NCBI RefSeq assembly: GCF_000237925.1
Contig: NW_017386054.1
Span: 62,001 to 126,000 of the forward strand
Direction: 5' to 3'
DNA: 64,000 bases
Origin: Schistosoma mansoni
Lineage: Eukaryota; Platyhelminthes; Trematoda; Strigeidida; Schistosomatidae
Below the pieces are notes generated by a model. It ran no database searches. It saw only the letters and a program-made list of their open reading frames with translations, and was not told the DNA's origin. The position numbers and the translations under genes were made by a program. Below, piece by piece: positions 35,445-49,100 of this stretch (positions are counted from its first letter, which is position 1; the number at the start of each line of letters is the position of its first letter).

Positions 35445-35812
35445 ATATACATCCTGTCTATCCTTGTATGTAATACGTGACTTAATCCGCGTTAGTGTAT
35501 AACGAAATGAAATAAGTCAAAAAAATGGATTTCGAATACATATATATTGTACACTCACTGATCCGGACAGTCAATCAAAGGGACGAAGCGAGATGACACG
35601 CGGTGAAGGCTTGTAAGCTAACTCCATTTAATCAATACTTATAGCCAGATGAAAATAAGTTACGGATATGTGATGAATGGGATAAGAAGTGTACACAAAA
35701 CACATACGCTCAAATAAAAACAGTCAGGGTCGATAAGCGAATAATTAACAAGGTCAAAATATGACTCAAGAAGGATGAATAAATTGGCCTTGACACAGCG
35801 ACCGACACTACA
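35445..35812 (-). mobile_element. Solo LTR, diverged relative of 26701-27115
   Basis: On the minus strand it starts TGTAGTGTCGGTCGCTGTGT at 35812. It shares TTAATTATTCGCTTATCGAC, TATTTGAGCGTATGTG and CGCGGATTAAG with the LTR in the palindrome. The far end is placed by weak similarity. Confidence 0.6.
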
Positions 35813-36639
35813 GTACAATAAATATTAAGATCGAAGCATTTTTAGATACTTATCATCCAGTTATTGACAAACATTTCAACAAAAATCCGATTTACCAATC
35901 AATGAGAAAACTGAGATCACAAGCTTGAAGACCAATATGTACTACAGTAAACTTCTAAGATAATAGGTTAGATAGCAAAATACTTTAATGAATCCGATGT
36001 TACTACAAACGAATGCTCGTAGACTTTTTTTAATTAATGGGGAAAAGGTTGAGACTCTAGTAAGCTTTCATACTTTGATTGAAGTGATAAAGAGAAAACA
36101 TTATTTGGGATGCTGAAGATTTGAATGAAATGAGATCAATTGAATATTATTCGTTACTCATAATGACTTGGAATTCACCAATTCTTTGATAAGTTCGCTT
36201 AGATTTCCGTTAGTCAGATTTCTCACCTTCCATATAAAAACTCGTTTATTTTTTTGTCAATGGATGTTGATAAATATAACTTATAAATAATTGTAGCGCA
36301 TCGTTTATCAATCACCACTATAATATCCCATTATGTTTTCCAGACCTTTCACTCTTAACTCCTTTGACCTCCTCTACTGGATATCAATACCGGTATTTTG
36401 TATTCTGTAGTAGACACTGGTTGCAAGAACTCACATATCAAGTTAAAATTAAATACAAGCTGTTGAACACTGTGCATTAGTGTATTAAACTTAAATAGAT
36501 CTATTAATCTGAACAGTAAATAAAATTGTTATTGATCGTTCTAAGTAAACAACTTTCAACTAATAAATCACAAATTTGAACATTTATCAATCAAACAGTT
36601 CCAATTTTTTGACATTTAGATAGTACATCACGTTGGCAT
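35813..36639. other. No recognised feature
   Basis: AT-rich sequence, nothing recognised. Confidence 0.45.
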
Positions 36640-37582
36640 GATCCTGAAAATTTCTCGCGATAGACATGACAAGCTCAGGAAATATTAAGAAGCATTTCAT
36701 CCAACCAGCGTTCGATTAGAAGTTTTGCTAGAAATATCACGAAAATGAAAAGTCACATGTAGAGGTTCTGATTGGCTGATTGCTACACTGCTACTATGTT
36801 TAATAGTATGCTAGAATTTTCAGGGAAACCCAAGGACTTCTAAAATACTATAAAAACCCTATATTTTCTGTACATAAATGAACCTTTGGAGTAAAGTGCT
36901 TCTCGTATATTTTGTGCCTTTTCTCACGTGTTCAAGTCGCTGGGTAGTTATAGCTAGGGGGTTACGAGAATAGCTTAGGATCCGAATATAGCGTTCAATC
37001 AGCAAGACATATCTCGTGGAGAATTATGAATGGTAACTTTGAGGATTATTTATGGACCAATAGGATATGTATATTTCCTATTATATAATTGTTAAGTGAC
37101 TAAAGTATTCACATTCGTGTCCCTCTTATTATAAGCTTTATTTTGACCTATGAACTATTACTATACGATTTACCATTCTTGAATTATCCCCAGTCTATTG
37201 ATTACTGTTCCCCCAATTCACAGCCACATTTGGCCAAATCTTGTACAAATGTTATTTTCTATTTTATGGTACGATATGGTCAGTTTGTTCGGTATATAAA
37301 CCCAGTATGTTTGAGAATCATGATTCATATTGCAGAGGCTGTTATTGATGTTCTGGACTTAACTGGTTGGGCTAGGCAGATAGCAGGACTAATAAGTACT
37401 CAAGAATGCTCATACGGCCTTTGTGTATCATTGATCCGATCGATAAATCACTCCTCTCTGATTGGCGGGAATCAGCCCGTTCATATATAAACAGGGCACG
37501 CACTGAATCCATATAACAACTGGCGGTCTTATCATGTTATATATATCAACTGGGCAAGAACGCACTCAACCGATATAACACA
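36640..37582 (+). repeat. LTR-like or promoter-like segments, unassigned
   Basis: There are two adjacent less AT-rich segments with TATA-type boxes: ACTATAAAAACCCTA at about 36850, and CATATATAAACAGGG at about 37482 followed by GCACGCACTGAATCC. The second may run from TGTTAAGTGACTAA (37091) to CCGATATAACA (37582), giving TG...CA ends, and contains a 115-codon open frame with no known domain. I infer LTR-retrotransposon LTRs from this composition, but no internal domain supports it. Confidence 0.35.
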
Positions 37583-37925
37583 TCAATCTTCTATGTTATA
37601 ACCAAGTTTCTAAATCTATAACTTACTTAATTGATGAACTATACATATTAGTCATAGAAGATGATAATAAGAAAATAAGATTTTATAAAAATGAATTGAA
37701 TGAATTTCATTAACATATTTCCCAAATAAATTAGAGTTAAAATAAAAAATCTCAAAAGTAATTTATATGAAAAATAGTTCAATATAAAAAGAAAAAAAGT
37801 AAACAATAATAATAATCTTTTAATAGAAAAATCTTATAAAATTCGTAATAAATGCATCCAAGAAAGTTAGTATTGCTGAAAGTACCAAATTCTTTTCATA
37901 CATACATATATATATGTATGTATAT

Positions 37926-38164
37926 TCATGCTACTCGGATATTTTCTTCATCTGAAAAATTTTCATTAATATCATAGTTATTTCCTTCGTGAACAGCATC
38001 CAGTGGACAATACCAATCAATATTCTCATCATTACCATTAATATTATTATTATTAGCATGATACTTGTTAATATGATGTGAATTACTTGAAGTACATAAA
38101 GAAGAATTATTTCCAACTACTTTATGAGAAAAATTACACAATGATGTAATCATTTCATAACTAC
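37926..38164 (-). CDS. RAD17: RAD17 terminal exon
   Basis: 239 nt with acceptor TTATTTCAG/GTAGTT in the required phase, ending at a TGA. It is Asn-rich and then acidic: DINENFSDEENIRVA. Assignment rests on phase, position and the acidic C-terminus rather than on strong similarity. Confidence 0.7.
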
Positions 38165-40149
38165 CTGAAATAATAATAATACATTGAAGAAATAAAACAA
38201 AACAGATTAAGGCAATAGAAAATTTCTTATAAAAACAAACAGTGAATAATTATTTGAACATGATAACGTCAATCAAATTAAACTAGATAATGGATATCGA
38301 ACACAAAAAGTTAAATGTTCAATTAAATGATTATTTTATTTAGTTATTTGAACACATAAATATTGGTACGAAGGGGTACCAGATATATATGTGCCACACA
38401 AATCTTATTTGATTTGTGTGAGGGCTGTGATACTCCCCATGTGCCCAAACCGAAGCACGTGCTTTTCTTAGGGGACCACCACATCTGGAGCCTTTGACCT
38501 AAAGATCTGATCCATAAGGCAGTGGAGCATCGTAAGGAGATGTAGTCCTATGGTAGTCGGTGACCAACAATTGATTCATACGTCATTTGTTCCCTCAGGA
38601 TACTGGAGCCCATGTGCACCATTGGTTTGAAATGGGGGTTTTCCAACTACCCTAGGTGGACTTTCCGTGTATACCAACCCGGTTAAAGAGCCAAATATTC
38701 GCTTTTCGTCCTCTCAATTTCGTGAACAACACCCCGGCGTGGCCGTATGAGAGCATTTCGAGAGGGAGAGTGGACTCTCCCCACTCTCGGCCGTACCAGA
38801 ATATTTGGGGGCAAAAAAATTTCACAATGATGATTAGTTTTAAAAGATTCAAATACAACACTGAAGTTGTCAACTGATAAAAAGATTTGGGGGGTTTTGA
38901 ACGCAGTAAATCTATCATAGTGTAATAGGTAATACATAACACATCTGTATGAGCTGATCTCTAGCAAAATAAATGCAAACGCCCATAGATCTGAATAGGA
39001 AGGGAAAAAGCAGTTATATACAGCTTTATTCCTATATAGTGTCTTACATCAACTCGGCGCTCAAATACTGTAAAACTATTCGCTCTAATTTAGACGAGAG
39101 TTCTTATATATTTATTGAGAATTGCCCACAATAACAGTATAGCAAGTGAATTGAAAACTGGATAGTTAGATTTATACAGTACCATCACAGATACTCTCAT
39201 AGCCAAGTGGCTTTTATATAGTAGGCTGGTCAACATTAGAAAACACATAAAATGGTGAAGGAAGGGGAGGGTAGTCGGGATGCATGACAGATTATGATCG
39301 ATTGAAGAAATACAGAGAAAAGCACATATAATAATAACAGTGGCGATAATTTTTATCTGACTTCAGGGATAACAGAACCATAATGCATCAGCGAACAAAA
39401 ACCAGAAGGATCTGGAGTCTAGTTATATGGTGGTCTTGGAATAAGAATTACAGTCACTTCATGCTGAGTTGCACATAATTTGATAACGTCATAATGATAA
39501 AGCGGCATACATCCCAAAAAAGTTATCCGGATAGCAAGTAAAGTGACAGAAGTTAAAACAAGCTTACTGAATCGAGAAAACCATTCTTCTCCAAGGACTT
39601 TCCACATGATAGGTAAATAATCCAAAACCATATCAATACGACTTGTAATCATATGTTCAACCAGCCAAATCGGTGATAACGAATTAGAAGTTAAGAAAAT
39701 GTCATCTAATGTATCAAGCTTCTGCTTGCATAATTTCCAGCTATTTAAAGTTGAAGGTGGACGGAAAGAACGAAATGCTTTAATATTTCTAGAAAAATCA
39801 CTACCTGATACATCTTCAACTCCATCTGCTAGAAGAATTGTTCGTGCTGTAGTCAAAGCTGGATAGTATTTACTTGCAACGTTATATGGTCGCTTAAATT
39901 TTCGCGAAACAAAAGAATCTGAAGCTGGTGTTAAACCAAGTTGCCAATTCATTCCACCAGTTAGAAATGCATCAGCACAACTAAACTGTTGTGAAACTAG
40001 TTCCAATGCAGTCATATTCGGGGAGAAGTCAGGATAGTTTTCATGAAGCCATGAGACAATGTGTCCACCGTCTGTATGACATAAATCCAGTATCTCCTAG
40101 GACAAGAACAACAATACGAAACATAATATAGGGAGAATTGCGTTAACTA

Positions 40150-40180
<31 letters not shown>

Positions 40181-43108
40181 CCTATAATCTCGAAACACTG
40201 ACAAAATATACGAAACATTTGATAGCATACTATTTCCACAGTAATAGTCCTTTTTACTAAAGCAGGATTGCTTGGAGTATACTGTTTGAGAAAATGTTAC
40301 CACAAATAAAATCGGTCAGCATCACAACTAGGAAGAAAGTGTCGAAGGATAATATGCACTCTAAATTCGTACCGAAGATCATTAGTAGATCACGGAAGTT
40401 TCCACGTCCAAATAAATACCAACTGAAATAACATTCGGATAAGAGCATTTACATAATAATTTAAAAGCTTTTAAAACCATTTTGGAAAAATTCTGTATAC
40501 AGTGAGTGGGATTATGACCATTCGTGAGAATTGTAACATAAATGTAGAAAGCACCAGTAAATTATCTAATATCTTGTTGTTACACTATAGTAGAGTTTTA
40601 GGGATAGCTATTTTGGTTGCATCACCATATTATCCACCATTTGTCAAAAAAACATACTGTTAATGTATCATACACTTTGTGCTTCTGTTTAGCTCCTAGT
40701 TTGAACAATATTTCAGATGAAGCCGAATGCATGAGACTGCATGTTTCCTTATTTAGTCAGTCATAAATAACTTACAGTCTAGAACAAATGTGTTGTATCC
40801 TACCAATTTTTTTATTTTTAGTCAGCACACCAGGAGATGGAAATAACAAGATGAGCGTAAGTCAAATCAGCAATCACGAAAAGCTACACCATAGATACAT
40901 GGCTTATTCGGTAAATAGGTGACAGAATGCGTGGATATCAGCAGAGATTGTTAGGGCACCAGATCAACTAACGATCCTACTTATAAAAGTCAGTCTCACG
41001 AAATTTTTTTCATTCACAGAATGTAAAATGGTTCTGTGGAGACGATAAATTGTTAAACGGTTAGTTAGCTTAGGATCCTGACTTCTGGGGACTTGGAAAC
41101 CAATGGAAACAGAGATGGAACACGTATACTGCCACAAATAGGGAGCATTTTGAAGGGAAGTAGATTGATTTGCTCTATATACTGTAAAATAAACTTATGG
41201 CCTAACTTGTAGTATTTGTTTGATAAACAAAATGTGGTTCGAAGGGTACAAATAACATCTAGAGATAACTAATATGAAATAATACTAGTGAGCTTAAGAT
41301 ATACGAGAAAAAGAAGAGAAATCACATTTGTATCAATCCCACCTACGGTTTTTAACTACAGTTTATTATTATCTCAAAAGTTCAGACTAAAAAGCCCACA
41401 CCTTCCAACGTGGATAAGTTGAACATCAAATGATTTTGTTGGCTATTATTGGTATATCTTGATTTAGTACTTATGACAACAACAAAAACTAACTTGGCCA
41501 TTAGTCAGTTTTAAAAATCGACCAAGTAATTGGATATAGTTTCAGCGAAACTCAACAATCTCCACAACGCCTTACCAACAATTATCGTTTGCTCACTAAT
41601 GACTAGCTTCGAAAAGAAATTCCAAGAGTCCTAGTGAGAAGCTATTCCTTATCGGATGTGAGGCAGTTACCCACCGAAGACTATAGAAGATTGTCACGCA
41701 ATATCGTGGATTGATTGGAATTATAAATTAACAGCGTCGAATGCCGACTCACTGGTCTGGAGGTCAATCGTTCGCGCACGAGACCAAAGATTCCAGGTTT
41801 GATTCTTGCGTGCGAAGCCGTGGATACTACTGCTGAGGATTCCCATTCTAGGAAGAGATGGCGGACCATTGTTTACAGGTTTCCAATGATGGTCTAACTT
41901 AGATCGGTTCATGATTTCAATGAAAGTATACCGATATGTCAAAATAGGATGGTGAACCTGCTCATACTATGGGAACTTAATTATGAACTAATAGTCAAAT
42001 ATGTTAATAAGTAAGTGATTACCTCAAGATCAAAGTCAAGTGGAGGTCGCCTCCACGTTACTAAATGTGATGGTAATTCACCTTCCTTTTCATTCAAGCT
42101 TGATGCAATTTGTTCATTGCTTACTGGCTTTCCTGGGAAAAGAGGAAAACAGGCAAAAAAATCATTGCATAAAAGCACTACCATAACATAACATCATGAA
42201 TCAAATTGAAACAACGCAATAATTAGGAATAAGTGTGGAATAATTCATCACGTTTTAACCAAGACGAAATTCGACGGTGAGATAAAAATTTGTTTTACAT
42301 ATTTCACAGTTGTTAATCAAGTAGTTCTACATTAACTGAAGATTTTTTCCTCCCTTAGAACCAAATTTTCCATGTTGAACTTGCCATTGCACTTGAAATC
42401 ATTTCTCTTCCTCCATTACTTTCATCTCAGGTCGTGTTGATGTGAATTGTAGCAAACTGGGTCGGTATACATACATGTCAGTTAACACAGGTAACACTTA
42501 CTGACCAAATTTAGAAATCGAAAACTCAGGATAAAATAATTAACTCACACGTGCTGGAGATGTTAAATCCTTGAACACAATTTACTGAGGATAAATCAAG
42601 TGGAAGGCTATGTATTGATTTACTGTGATCCGCGCTAATATGACTTTCGTATTAACTCAGTGCAACTTTCATTTGTATTAGTTAAACTAGGATTGTTTTC
42701 CGTTTATTGTGGCTATTTCCTTACCTTAATCAGTATATGCATTAAGTGAATTCAAATGTGAGTAAATCTTCTTTGATCTATAGGAAAGTAAATGGAGTTG
42801 GGGTATCCTGGTATCAAAGAGTAATTAGGAGGTATTCCTATGATTTTACGTCATATCAACTAACATGTAAATTGACGAACCATATATTTAATTCATAAAC
42901 TTAATATACTCAGATCAAACATAGAACCAGTTTGAAATACGACTGACTGACTGGTGAACGGATGAATGAACATAATCCAAAACCTAAAAACTACAGTTCC
43001 TGGGAGAGCAGAAAACGATATCATCAGCGTAAACGGTGCGATTTCAATTGAACCAAGGTAATCATGAAAAACATTATGTATAATGCATATACTAAGGTCA
43101 TTTTTATG

Positions 43109-43158
<50 letters not shown>

Positions 43159-46100
43159 CCAATTTCAATCAAGCCTATACTGGATCACTTCATTTATTAG
43201 TACAAAATATACAGACAACACTTTTAAACTACTTTTATTGTAGCTGAACGAACAACAAAACAATACATGAATAAATGAAAGGAACTAAATATTTACATTC
43301 ATTGAAATTATACCTTTCCATGAAGATTATTCGAATTATTCAAGTGCCAGTAAAACTGTGGAAAAAACGCTTTCAATTATTAAGTATGATCGTTGCTGCT
43401 ACCTTGACGTGGTGGTCGGGCTTGCCTATCGTGATGAAGCAGTCGAGCTATGCTGGCTGGAACAACCGTTCCTCGAGGTCCTACCATGCCAGACAGGTCG
43501 GTTGAAGAGCGGTGAGACTAAAAGCAGCAAACCCAAGGTCCGAAGGCGAAGTCGTACTGCTGACTGTACAGGGGTGTGACAGTAGTAAGGTGTTTCCTTC
43601 AGACAACCAGCATGACAGCGATGCTGCTTTCCCACAAGGAGGGGTGGGGTTAGAAAAGGTCGACCTTAAAAATGCACACCTCGCCTTATCCCACGGATAT
43701 CCGTCTCCGGCGGTAAGATTTTTTTGAAGAACGGAGCTAACACAAAAACTACCCACAAAAAGGTCGTGTGTGACCGACCTCAAGCAGTTGTCCCTTGGGC
43801 ACTGCGGTCACGCTCTCAGGTCATTAAGACCACTTCTAACCCAATTTCCTTTTCAGGTACCTCTAGAAGAATCCTTCCACGGTATGGGCAACCGGGAAGT
43901 GATAACCGCCCTCATACCTCTAACAACACTCAAGACCACTGTATTCATAATCAATCTCCTTCTTCACTTCCTACTATTCCTTCTACCTTGACTTTCAACA
44001 CTTAACCTCCTCTTCCGGTTTCCTCCTCAAGTGTCACCATGGCCAACGATTCTAGTGCGCGAAACGCTGTCCCAGGTCTACTAAAACCTCGCTCCAAACT
44101 ACACATTGGAGCCTTCAACGTACGTACCCTATGCCAAATCGGTCAACAGGCCTCCTTAGCTAAAACTCTAGAATCTCGTACCATTGATGTATGCTGTGTC
44201 TCCGAAACACGCATACAGGATCCCAGTGTGGTCATTCACTTGACCTCACCTCGCCAAAATGGACAGCCGACGAAATACACCCTCCGTGTATCTGGCGACC
44301 CGTTGGCTAGTTCTCGCGGACTTGCAGGTGTAGGCATAGCACTAAGTACAAGGGCAGAACAGACACTACTAGAATGGATCCCCGTTAACAGTCGCCTGTG
44401 TGCTGTCCGGCTAAATGGCTCCGTAAGAACTCGGAAGGATAGGGACACACGTCGTTGCCTTTTCGTCGTTTCTGCCTACGCTCCCACTGACTGCAGCCAT
44501 GATGAAGTAAAAGATGACTTTTACAGGAAACTCTCTGAGCTTCTTCAGAAAGCTAAGCGCTCAGACATAGTAGTCGTAGTGGGTGACTTTAATGCCCAGG
44601 TAGGCAGCTTAAACCAAACAGAAAGACATTTAGGTGGGTGTCCTAGTATTCCGGCTCAACGAACCGATAATGGTGATCGTCTGTAGCAACTATGCTCAGA
44701 CAATCGTTTATTTTTAGCAAACACTAATTTTAAACATAAGGAGAGACATCGTCTAACATGGCGACCACCTGCACCAAACCAACGATGGACTCAAATAGAC
44801 CATATTGTCATCAGTCATCGTTGGAGAGGCTCAATAGAAGATTGTCGCTCGTATTGGAATACTTGTTTAGACTCTGATCACGCTTTAATACGAGCGCGCA
44901 TTTGTCTGCGCCTCAATGGACGCAGGAAAATTACACTAAGAAGACCCATTAGGATTGAACTGGAGGACGAGAAAGCCAAATGCGAATTCCAGAAACAACT
45001 GAGTTCACATCTAGGCAGTTCTGTAAACGATACTGACCCAGATGCTGCTTGGAAAGACATACGAACAGCTGTGGAAACAGCAGTAACATCTATTAGTCAT
45101 TTAAACCATAGGGCTCCAAAAAACCAGTGGATTTCCTCTAAGTCTATTTCACTGATGGATTCGCGTAAACTCATCCCATCAGGCTCTGAACACGACGAAG
45201 AGCGTAAAGAAATTAGATCTAGGTTAACTAAAAGTCTAAGGAACGATCGTGAGCAGTGGTGGGCAACGAAAGCAAAAGAGATGGAAGAGGCAGCGGCTAT
45301 AGGCAACACCAGGCAACTATTCAGACTAATAAAAGAAACCGGAATTAAGAAGTCAAGTGTAAGTGAGACAATCTCGGAAAAAGACGGAACCCTTATCTGC
45401 TCTCAACCTAAACGTTTAGAACGATGGGCGGAACACTTTAAGGAGCAGTTTAGCTGGCCTTCAGCTACTGCACAACTACCCACTATTCCTAGAAAACCTG
45501 AATGGAACATTGAGGTAGGCCCCCCGACCCTACTTGAAGTTCAAAAGGCTATAGGTAATCTGAAACGAGGAAAAGCAGCTGGTCCTGATGGATTGGCTCC
45601 AGAGGTCTTTAAATATAGTGGTCCAATTTTAGCGATTAGGTTGACTAATATTCTGGCTAAAATCTGGGAGACGGATGTAATCCCATCCGACTGGTCACAA
45701 TCACTGATTGTCCCAATATATAAAAAGGGGTCAAAATCATCCTGTGATAACTATAGAGGGATTAGTCTGACTAACATAGCATCTAAAATACTAGCCTCAA
45801 TAATTATCGGGCGCCTAACTAAGACTCGTGAACTGCAAACACGAGAAAATCAGGCTGGCTTCAGACCTGGTCGTGGCTGTATCGACCACATATTCACCAT
45901 TCGTCAAGTTTTAGAGCACAGACACGCTTATCGGCGTCCGACAATGATAGTTTTCTTTGACTTGAAAGCAGTATTTGACTCTATAGACTGAGAGGTTCTG
46001 TGGCAGTGTCTGTCATTGAAAGGTGTACCTGAGAAGTACATAAACCTTGTGAAGGCTCTCTACTCGAACACTACCAGTCGAGTGAGAGCTTATGGCGAAC

Positions 46101-49100
46101 TGTCATATGATTTTACAACCTCAAGTGGTGTCCGTCAAGGCTGTCCACTATCCCCGTTTTTGTTTAACTTCATTATAGACCTGTTGCTGCAAATAACACT
46201 CTCTTCGACTGAATCTACAGGAATTGGTCTCCTACCAGGGGAACCACTAAGCGACTTAGAATACGCAGATGACATAGTCCTGTTTGGTGAAGACGCTGGC
46301 AAAATGCAGAGTCTTCTGTTGGAACTCAGTAATAATGCCAGGATGTTTGGGATGCGTTTCTCCCCATCCAAATGTAAATTGTTACTCCAGGACTGGCCTG
46401 CGTCAACACCCGAACTAAGGATAGGGAGTGAAGTAGTCGAACGCGTCGACAACTTCACTTATCTTGGAAGTCTGATCAGCCCTAATGGGTTGGTGTCTGA
46501 CGAAATCTCAGCACGGATTCAAAAAGATCGTTTGGCTTTTGCCAACTTACGTCACCTATGGCGTAGACGAGATATCCGTCTATCAATTAAGGGACGAGTA
46601 TACTGCGCATCAGTTCGTTCTGTTCTACTTTACGGCTGTGAAACATGGCCATTAAGAGTAGAAGATACTCGTAGGTTACTAGTATTTGACCACAGATGCC
46701 TTAGAAATATTGCTCGCATCTGCTGGGATCACCGGGTAAGTAATAGTGAGGTTAGACGCAGGGTATTAGGGAACGTTGGTAAATCAGTTGATGAGGTGAT
46801 GAATCTTCATCGACTGAGATGGTTGGGCCATGTGTTACGTATGCCTGAACACCGATTACCACGACGCGCTATGATGACTAGTATTGGGGATGGTTGGAAG
46901 AGAGTTAGGGGCGGCCAAACCAAAACATGGCATCAGTGTTTGAAGTCACTAACTTCTAGCCTGAGCCATGTTGGCAGATGCAGACTACCTGGTTGGGGTC
47001 CGCGTGACTATAGTAACCAATGGTTGGAGACTCTAGGTGACATGGCTCAGAATCGATCACAATGGCGTAGGTGTATACACTCTTTATCTTCCCTTAAACC
47101 TTGAGACTAAAATTGCTTCATATCTCTCTTCCTTCCTATACTATATCCTTATATACAACCTATAATTTATATACTACTACCAACACTAAATTAACTACTA
47201 TGAATCCGGTGTTGATCTTGTTGTGCTAACGAGGTATGGCAACTTGGACCGATGCATATATGTGCCTGGTCCTACGTTGTAGCTGACTGACTGACTGAAG
47301 TATGATAAAAATCTTTACAAAAATGATTTTCTTTCTTGCTGTTGAAAAACAATATAAAAGCATTATGGGCAGAGATGGATGGTGGCTAGCAGTGGAATCC
47401 AGGAAGCGCATTTTGTTCTGCTTGGGACTAGTCAGCTGGATACACCTGTTAAACAATCACATTCCTAAACATCTATGGTAAGATTCAAACAAGCAACACA
47501 AAAATGGACTATATAAAAGTCTATTTTAACTTACTTTTACAATAGAGAATTTTACCTATAGTACGAAATAGTGATAAAACTCCATCTCGATGAGAATATG
47601 GCAGTGTAGAATTATTCCAATTCCCTCTATCTGTAACAAAAAATAAATAAAAATGGATCAAAAGTATCCCCATTAGTATTGCGAATAATAAGCGTTTAGT
47701 GCCGTGCTTCATTAATAGTTCACTTTGATAACCGTTATTATACCAATCTTAACGGTGTATAAAATCAGAAGGCAAAAGGAAGCGGCAACTACATTTTTAT
47801 TGATGAATGATGCAGACCAGAAAGTTGTAAGCACGTCAGTAAATGTAAGCGAGCGAAGCATAAATAAGACGCATTGGAGATGGTTGTTAAACCAACTCGA
47901 GAGTGAAGCAAAAGTGATGCGTATTGGAGATGGCGGAAAAGCCAGCTCATTTTAAGCAAGCGTTAATCAACATTTATAGCCATACAAAAATGAATGACAG
48001 ACATATGATGAATAAGATACGAAGTGTGCTTACACATACCTCATATAAAAAAGTAGTCAAGGTTAATAAGCGAATAATTAACAAGATCAAAATATGACTC
48101 ATAATGTATAAGTGAATTAGCTTGGCCAGTAGCTAGAATAAAGTATATGGGCTTAACATACAAACTGATACTACAAGCGTACGGGTATGTATTGCTTAAA
48201 ATTTATAAACTATGGTAAAAGTTATTCACTGATCCAGTTTCTGATTATTGTTTAGTAAAACTAGATCCGTAACATAAGCTGCATCCCAAAGTAAATAAGT
48301 GGGAAAAAGAGAACGCCTTCATAAACAGCTTTTCTTATAATCATTAATAATTTTTACTCATTTTATATAAATTCGAGGCACATTTATTCGTCACGAATAA
48401 CGAAGTAATGTTATTTTAAAATAGCTTTCATCCCATGGAAAACAATAAACAATCTGGAAATAGTAAACAGTTGTGTTGTACTTCCTATCTGTAAGAAACC
48501 ATACAAGAAGGAAACTGACTTTTAGGTTTCACGGCGAATAAGATTACATACAACCTCATATAGTTGAAAACTCCAATAGTCCATTATTAATAACTTTGGT
48601 GGGATGATAGCTTAATAAAAAAAACATTCCCAGGAGGTAACACACTAACCTAAATCAAAAGTAACTGAAAACTCAGTTATATGTACCTATGCTTGGTTAT
48701 TGAGTTGCTTACTATTGTTTTGGTATGTAAGTTGGTGAAAATCATTTGACTCAACAAACCTCCACATACACAAACTCTGGCAATATTATATTAACTTTGA
48801 AACTACATATGTAGAAAATTTAATTGCAAAACAGCTAAAAAAAAGCCATTCAAGAGTTAACATAATTATACAAGATAACTAATACTGATTACTCCAGTTT
48901 CAATAATTTACGAATTAAACACTAACTGATCAAATATTCCCACCATTATAAAGATATTTTTATTACTATTGAGATAGATAAGGCTTTTCGACTATTTTAC
49001 AGAAGCTACGCCTAATTAAGAAACACAAATGAAAGCTTTTATTCCACGCACAAATGATATGTAAATGAACTCAGACCGAAAACATTTCATCCTTGCTATT

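Noticed and set aside
43391-43600. Canonical HDV-like ribozyme at the RTE 5' end
   Set aside because: P1- and P2-like pairings exist, but I could not place P3, P1.1, P4 and the catalytic J4/2 C in the standard arrangement. Only the pseudoknot pairing is reported.
47226-47456. 76-codon minus-strand frame after the RTE
   Set aside because: It spans the RTE tail, target duplication and an Sm-alpha SINE, so it is chance coding over a junction.
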